Of a stretch of 64,000 bases of DNA, positions 59,757-64,000 are shown in pieces. The stretch comes from Limnanthes douglasii subsp. nivea. Its lineage: Eukaryota > Streptophyta > Magnoliopsida > Brassicales > Limnanthaceae. Each line of letters starts with the position of its first letter. Position 1 is the stretch's first letter. The notes below the pieces were generated by a model that made no database searches, was not told where the DNA came from, and was given only the letters and a program-made list of their open reading frames with translations. Made by a program: the position numbers and the translations under genes. The stretch covers positions 2,903,670 to 2,967,669 of the forward strand of contig JAUPFV010000005.1 of the NCBI GenBank assembly GCA_036936605.1, given 5' to 3'.

Positions 59757-60660
59757 ATGGCTCAGGCCTCAGGGTTCCGATTGGCAAAGTTCATTACTTG
59801 ACGTTCCTCTCATATATAATGATGAAAAATGACCAAGTCATATGGACAAGTCGTGCCAGTACGTTAACTAGTTTTGACATGGCGGTGTTTGAGGTCCACT
59901 CTTAAAGCTAAGCTAGAATAAGTACAGCCTCGGTTAGGAGCTTAAAGATTTGAATAAGTTCATATATAAGAGCTGTAAAACACATTAGACTCGTCTAACG
60001 AGTCGACTTATATCTTGTAATAGGTCTAGGCAAAGGTTTGAGTTCATAACTCTATACTTGCTTACTCCCTCAGTCCCATTATATTTGTCGTTTTACGGAT
60101 ATGCACGGATATTAAAAAATACTATAATTACTTCTCGTTTTTATAAAAAATGAAAGAGTAACTCTTCTAATCGGTGGAAATCAATAAAAATAAATAAATT
60201 TTGTATTGAAATTCTAAAACGATATGTATTTTGGAAAAAAAACAATTTCCTAAACAAACAAATATTTTAGGTGGCGGGGAATAAAAAATAGCCACTTGTA
60301 ATTGGTCAAATCAAAGCCAGTGAACGACTTTATAGTAAGATGACTCTACGTGCCTGACACCAAACATAACATATGCTACCTTAAAAATCACTACAGGCCA
60401 TTATGGATATCGGCTATCGCGAAACCGTCCATCATTTTTGTATATAAGTCGACTTCCATATTTTAACAATATGGCATTTTAGTCCATCCAAAGTCCAAAA
60501 TCATCTAATGGTTATTATTTTTACGATGTTATTGAATAGTTCCTCATGTTTGGAAAAATTGCATTTTTAATCCTTGTTAATAATATGTGGGAGACTAAAA
60601 TAAATATTTTTCAAATGGAGATGTTTCTAATACAAAAATAACATTAAAAACGTATTTATG
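59757..60660. other. promoter region and upstream flank of the receptor gene
   Basis: The TATA box is at 59812-59819 on the minus strand. The stretch 60066-60260 has a SYNTENY-free, repeat-like look (CTCCCTCAGTCCCATTATAT at 60065 resembles the CTCCCTCCGTCCC start of plant Stowaway/Tourist-type MITEs). No gene is seen. Confidence 0.4.
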
Positions 60661-60663
60661 ATA

Positions 60664-61195
60664 ATTGACATACATTGAATTAGAACGGTTATTGGACCTC
60701 CCAACTCGTTAACCTGTCCGAGACTAAACAGATAAGGTCCGTTCGAAACCGGTCCGAATAGTTTAGAGAACGGATTGGTAGCTAAATTTATGGACCGATT
60801 TTTTTACCGGTCTGGACCGGTCCGCCAGGTAACCAGCCCGATAAAAAAAATATATATACAAAATTTTTAATCTATATATATTTTTAACTAAAACTTTAAT
60901 TTTTTTTCTGTGATAAACTAACAAACCCACCCGTTAAAAGTCAGACCGGACTGACTCGACTCTTAACGAACCAGTCTCAGTCCATAATAATTGATTCCTT
61001 CTCTCTTAACGGTTTTGGTTCGACCCGCCCAATAACCGAATCCGTCTCAATCCCAATCTGAACCGACCGATCCGATAACCACATCAGTCCATAATAATTG
61101 ATTCCTTCTCTCTTAACGGTTTTGGTTCGACCCGCCCAATAACCGAATCCGTCTCAATCCCAATCTGAACCGACCGATCCGATAACCACACTAAT
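60664..61195. mobile_element. hAT-like CCGAAC-rich element with internal duplication
   Basis: GGTCCGTTCGAAACCGGTCC and AACCGAATCCGTCTC words and an AT-rich centre resemble the other hAT-type elements in the window. No target duplication was confirmed. Confidence 0.45.
60981..61190 (+). repeat. exact tandem duplication of 107 bp
   Basis: 60981-61087 (TCCATAATAATTGATTCCTT...) is repeated from 61088 to about 61190 with no difference that I can see, so it is recent. Confidence 0.93.
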
Positions 61196-62829
61196 TACAG
61201 TGATCTATAGCTCCTTAGTTAAACAATCATATTACATGTGTATTGTACAAAACCAATTTTATTTATCTGGTTTTGTATCTGTCAGTCATTTTATCTTAAT
61301 TTGACTTTGTGGTCATCTGACAACAAAAATAACCAACTGTCTTTTTACGAATATAACCTCCTAATTATAATTTTATATACGGTTGGATATATATATATAT
61401 ATGCATGCTATGTACAACAACGTTGAAAGCGAAGGCTCCATATTTTTCCAAAAATAATATGAACTTTACTTTCGTGGATTCGACTTTTTAATTTTTAAAG
61501 TTTTCTAAAATTAAATAGTGAACATTTTTTTCGGTAGAAACCTGCAACCGCTACTTAACGAGTTCATACAGGTAAATCCTCAATCTGACGCAATAACCTG
61601 CAAACCAACGCAAAAGGCAAACCACACAAAATAACACACTCAGCAAAGAAAGCCTACACAGAGAGATTCGAACTCATGACTTTTAGTCACGATCCCTTCG
61701 ATCCAAACAACTAAAATTATATTGAAAATTGTCAAAAAATAACTCTCTCATGTACAATTAAATTTGTCATTGCAATTTGGGGTGGCAAACGGTTCAACTC
61801 AGGATCCGTCAGAGCCATTTAAAAATTTAGGATCCGTCAGAGCCATTTAAAAATTTCTGTCGGGTTGCAGGTCTGTCGGGTTACTACTTATGCAGGTCTG
61901 CCGGATTACAGGTATAACGGACCAGGTTCGCAGGTTATCCAGAAGACTCATTTAAGACACCGTTTATTAAGTATTTTATAATATTATTTAAAATTAATTT
62001 GTAAGTGTTAATTAAGTCGAATTTCAATAATTGAGATATGTACACTATAAACGAGCTAATTATGCTATTTATTGTATTTTAATTTAAATATTATATTATT
62101 TTAATCAAAATTCTATAATCAAAGAAATTATATCCTAAAAATATAATTGTAATATGATTTTGATATGTTTGATTATATTTAAATATTTAAGATATTTTAT
62201 TTAATATTAGGTAGATATTAAATAAAATTTATACATCTAATTGTATTTTGATTATAAATTTCAAAATTATTGAAAATATTTTTACCATTATAAAGTTAAT
62301 AATTTGATTGTCTTAAAGTAAACAATATAATTTTAATATGATTTAGATATTGTTTGATTATATTTGGATATGTAAACAATATAATTTTAATATGATTTAG
62401 ATATAGTTTGATTATATTAAGATATTTAAGATATTTTATTTAATATTATGTACATATTAAATAATATACCTATTAGACATATAATTGTATTTTGATTTTA
62501 AATTATTAGGTAGTTCTTTAGATCTTTCAACCTTGAAGTGTATATGTTTAGATGATTTAAATAGTTTATTGTATTTTCAAACTATTCAATATTTGAAGTA
62601 TAAATTTAAATTTTTTAGAATTATAAGTATATGCATAAACATAAATTACTTGTAAATAACAAAATAAAAATTAAAATTGAAAGAGATTTAAATAACATTT
62701 AATAAAAAATAGAAGCAAAATGAACAATTCATTAATAATAAAAACCAAACAAGTAATATAGTTGTTCAATCAAATAAAAAATAAAAACATTACAACGAAA
62801 ATGCTTAATACAATCAAATGTAAAAAAAA
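61195..62829. other. AT-rich intergenic sequence with hAT-like words
   Basis: The stretch 61778-61950 starts GGGGTGGCAAACGGTTC and is rich in GTCGGGTTGCAGG words, again hAT-like. A 28-bp unit (AGGATCCGTCAGAGCC + ATTTAAAAATTT) is repeated at about 61801 and 61829. The stretch 62320-62440 has a further direct repeat (AACAATATAATTTTAATATG). No gene is seen. Confidence 0.5.
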
Positions 62830-64000
62830 CTAAGGAGCTTCATTATTGTTGTTGTTAGGTGGTGGACCTTGCAAATGCATGTTCTTCATCATCAGTCGCA
62901 TATATTCCGATTGTTCGGCTTGAGAGTTTGCAAATCGCTCATTCCATTGATCTTGTCTATCATGCCACTGCACGTATAGACCATGCCACTGGTCGATTTG
63001 CTGCTCTTGCAAATGCTCAGCAAATTCGCGGTCGGAACGTCTTTCTTGTCGCGGTAGTCCAGAAGAACCACCATGAGTAGCTGGATCGACAGGCGGCTGA
63101 ATTTGTTGCTCAGAAGGTGGATTTGGAGGTTTTGTAAGATTGTTCGCAGCCCATATATCATTCAACGCGTGCCTATGGTGACGCAATGCCTGCAATTTTG
63201 ATATCAACTCTTCATCCCAAGTGTATATCTCCTGCAATTTCAAAGAGTTTCTACCTATAGTACTAGTTGGCATAACCTTTATCGGAGTGTACATACTCAC
63301 ATCAACCCCGTTCGTAACAAGCAAATGACTCAATATCATCCCATAAGGTAGTTTACCCCCCCCCCCCCCCCCAAACTTCATAGCCATATTTCGAATCATC
63401 AAATTAGATAAATTAATTCCTCCCTCATTTCGCACGATAAAAGCAGTTAAAAATGTTTGAATATATGAAAGCTACGAATCATTGTTACTAGGGGGAAGAA
63501 ATAAACCGTTTACCAATTTCAAAGCTAATTTCCCATTAGCATCCAAATTACTTCTTATGGCTCGGAATTTACCGTTAATTTTTGGAGCCTCCAAACCACA
63601 ACTGAGAAGCTCTACTGCTTCTTCGTAGGACATAGGCCAATCATCAGCCCAACCCGAACGAGGATAAGTAATGGAATGTAATTTTTGACGAGTATATGTA
63701 TCATGGATTGGAACGGAAAAAAATCTTCAAAATCAGTTTCAAAGAAACTATATGCATCACCATCAATTAAACAACTCATTCCTAAACCTCTACCATCTCA
63801 ATCATTCTCAATTAAACGTGCAGTGGCATAAAACTTTCGTACTGATTCGATATACCATTCACAATTAAATCTAGCAATTTTCATCCAACCTACGCCATTA
63901 TTAGGTTCAAAATAAGTCTGAATGTTTTTTTGTATACCTTCAACTTGGATCAGTTCATCGTAATCCAAATGCAAAACCCGCCCAAAATTTGGTTACACCT
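62830..64000 (-). pseudogene. transposon-derived gene fragment ('putative plant transposon protein' type), runs off the edge
   Basis: A 201-codon open piece (63435-62830) reads NLSNLMIRNMAMKFGG, then a Gln/Pro-rich region (PPNPPSEQQIQPPVDPA) and a charged C-terminus with W-H-D/Q repeats (DQWHGLYVQWHDRQDQW). Upstream on the minus strand, to the edge, are RFNCEWYIESVRKFYATARL and LPPSNNDS. These resemble the helical domain found next to plant LTR retrotransposon genes (ARWF...REFYANL type). At least one stop (near 63473) and a frame change break it. A run of 17 C (63356-63372) encodes a Gly stretch and is a likely slip site. Confidence 0.5.

Noticed and set aside
63356..63372. Run of 17 C as a G-quadruplex or regulatory site
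   Set aside because: It lies inside a decayed transposon frame, where it encodes glycine. A homopolymer of this length is most simply slippage or a base-calling effect.
1..64000. tRNA or rRNA genes
   Set aside because: I saw no cloverleaf with box A and box B, and no rRNA-like sequence. A covariance search was not possible here.

Overview
The window is nuclear DNA from a land plant, most likely a eudicot. It is AT-rich and gene-poor. Its few genes have short AT-rich GT-AG introns. It carries plant Ty1/copia and Ty3/gypsy (Tat-type) elements, MULE and hAT transposon debris, and a plant malectin-like/LRR receptor gene. I cannot name the species.

Layout. 1-3240: decayed transposon sequence (a GGTTCGG-rich hAT-like remnant and an old minus-strand copia piece). 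3241-8141: copia element Copia-1, complete in structure (261-bp LTRs, TSD GTTAT) but inactivated. 8217-36135: a locus of small one-pass membrane protein genes, all on the minus strand. Three are intact (8217-10259, 17417-18503, 33255-34345) and a fourth is gutted (about 24183-25709). The genes are separated by decayed MULE transposase sequence with two minisatellite arrays, plus hAT-type elements. 36141-46426: a young, nearly complete Tat-type gypsy element (TSD ATATG). It carries a spliced, promoter-equipped gene of 902 codons on the strand opposite to gag-pol. 46430-54620: LINE debris, two decayed gypsy gag-pro copies side by side, and a clean solo LTR (TSD GTATT). 55283-59756: a nine-exon gene for a malectin-like/LRR receptor-like protein that ends just after its membrane segment, with no kinase. 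60660-64000: hAT-like repeats and a decayed transposon gene running off the right edge.

History read from the sequence. An old duplication produced two neighbouring small-protein genes. Copia-1 then inserted beside gene 1. A tandem duplication of about 15.95 kb followed, running from inside Copia-1 (4616) to about 20569, with the junction at 20570. The second unit therefore begins in the middle of a 5'-truncated Copia-2. Later the gypsy element landed in the right end of unit II. Most of the two units has diverged by several percent with many indels. However, about 1.7 kb (18300-19997 and 34142-35821), covering the promoter, exon 1 and part of exon 2 of genes 2 and 3, is identical except for one TA microsatellite, which suggests gene conversion.

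The small proteins (136-146 residues: signal peptide, Ser-rich segment, membrane helix, basic Lys/Gln stop-transfer, poly-Ala, short tail) look like the two ends of the receptor-like protein at 55283-59756 with the malectin and LRR parts missing. I regard this family, and the antisense spliced gene in the gypsy element, as the most interesting content. Homology calls come from reading motifs by eye; no database search was run.
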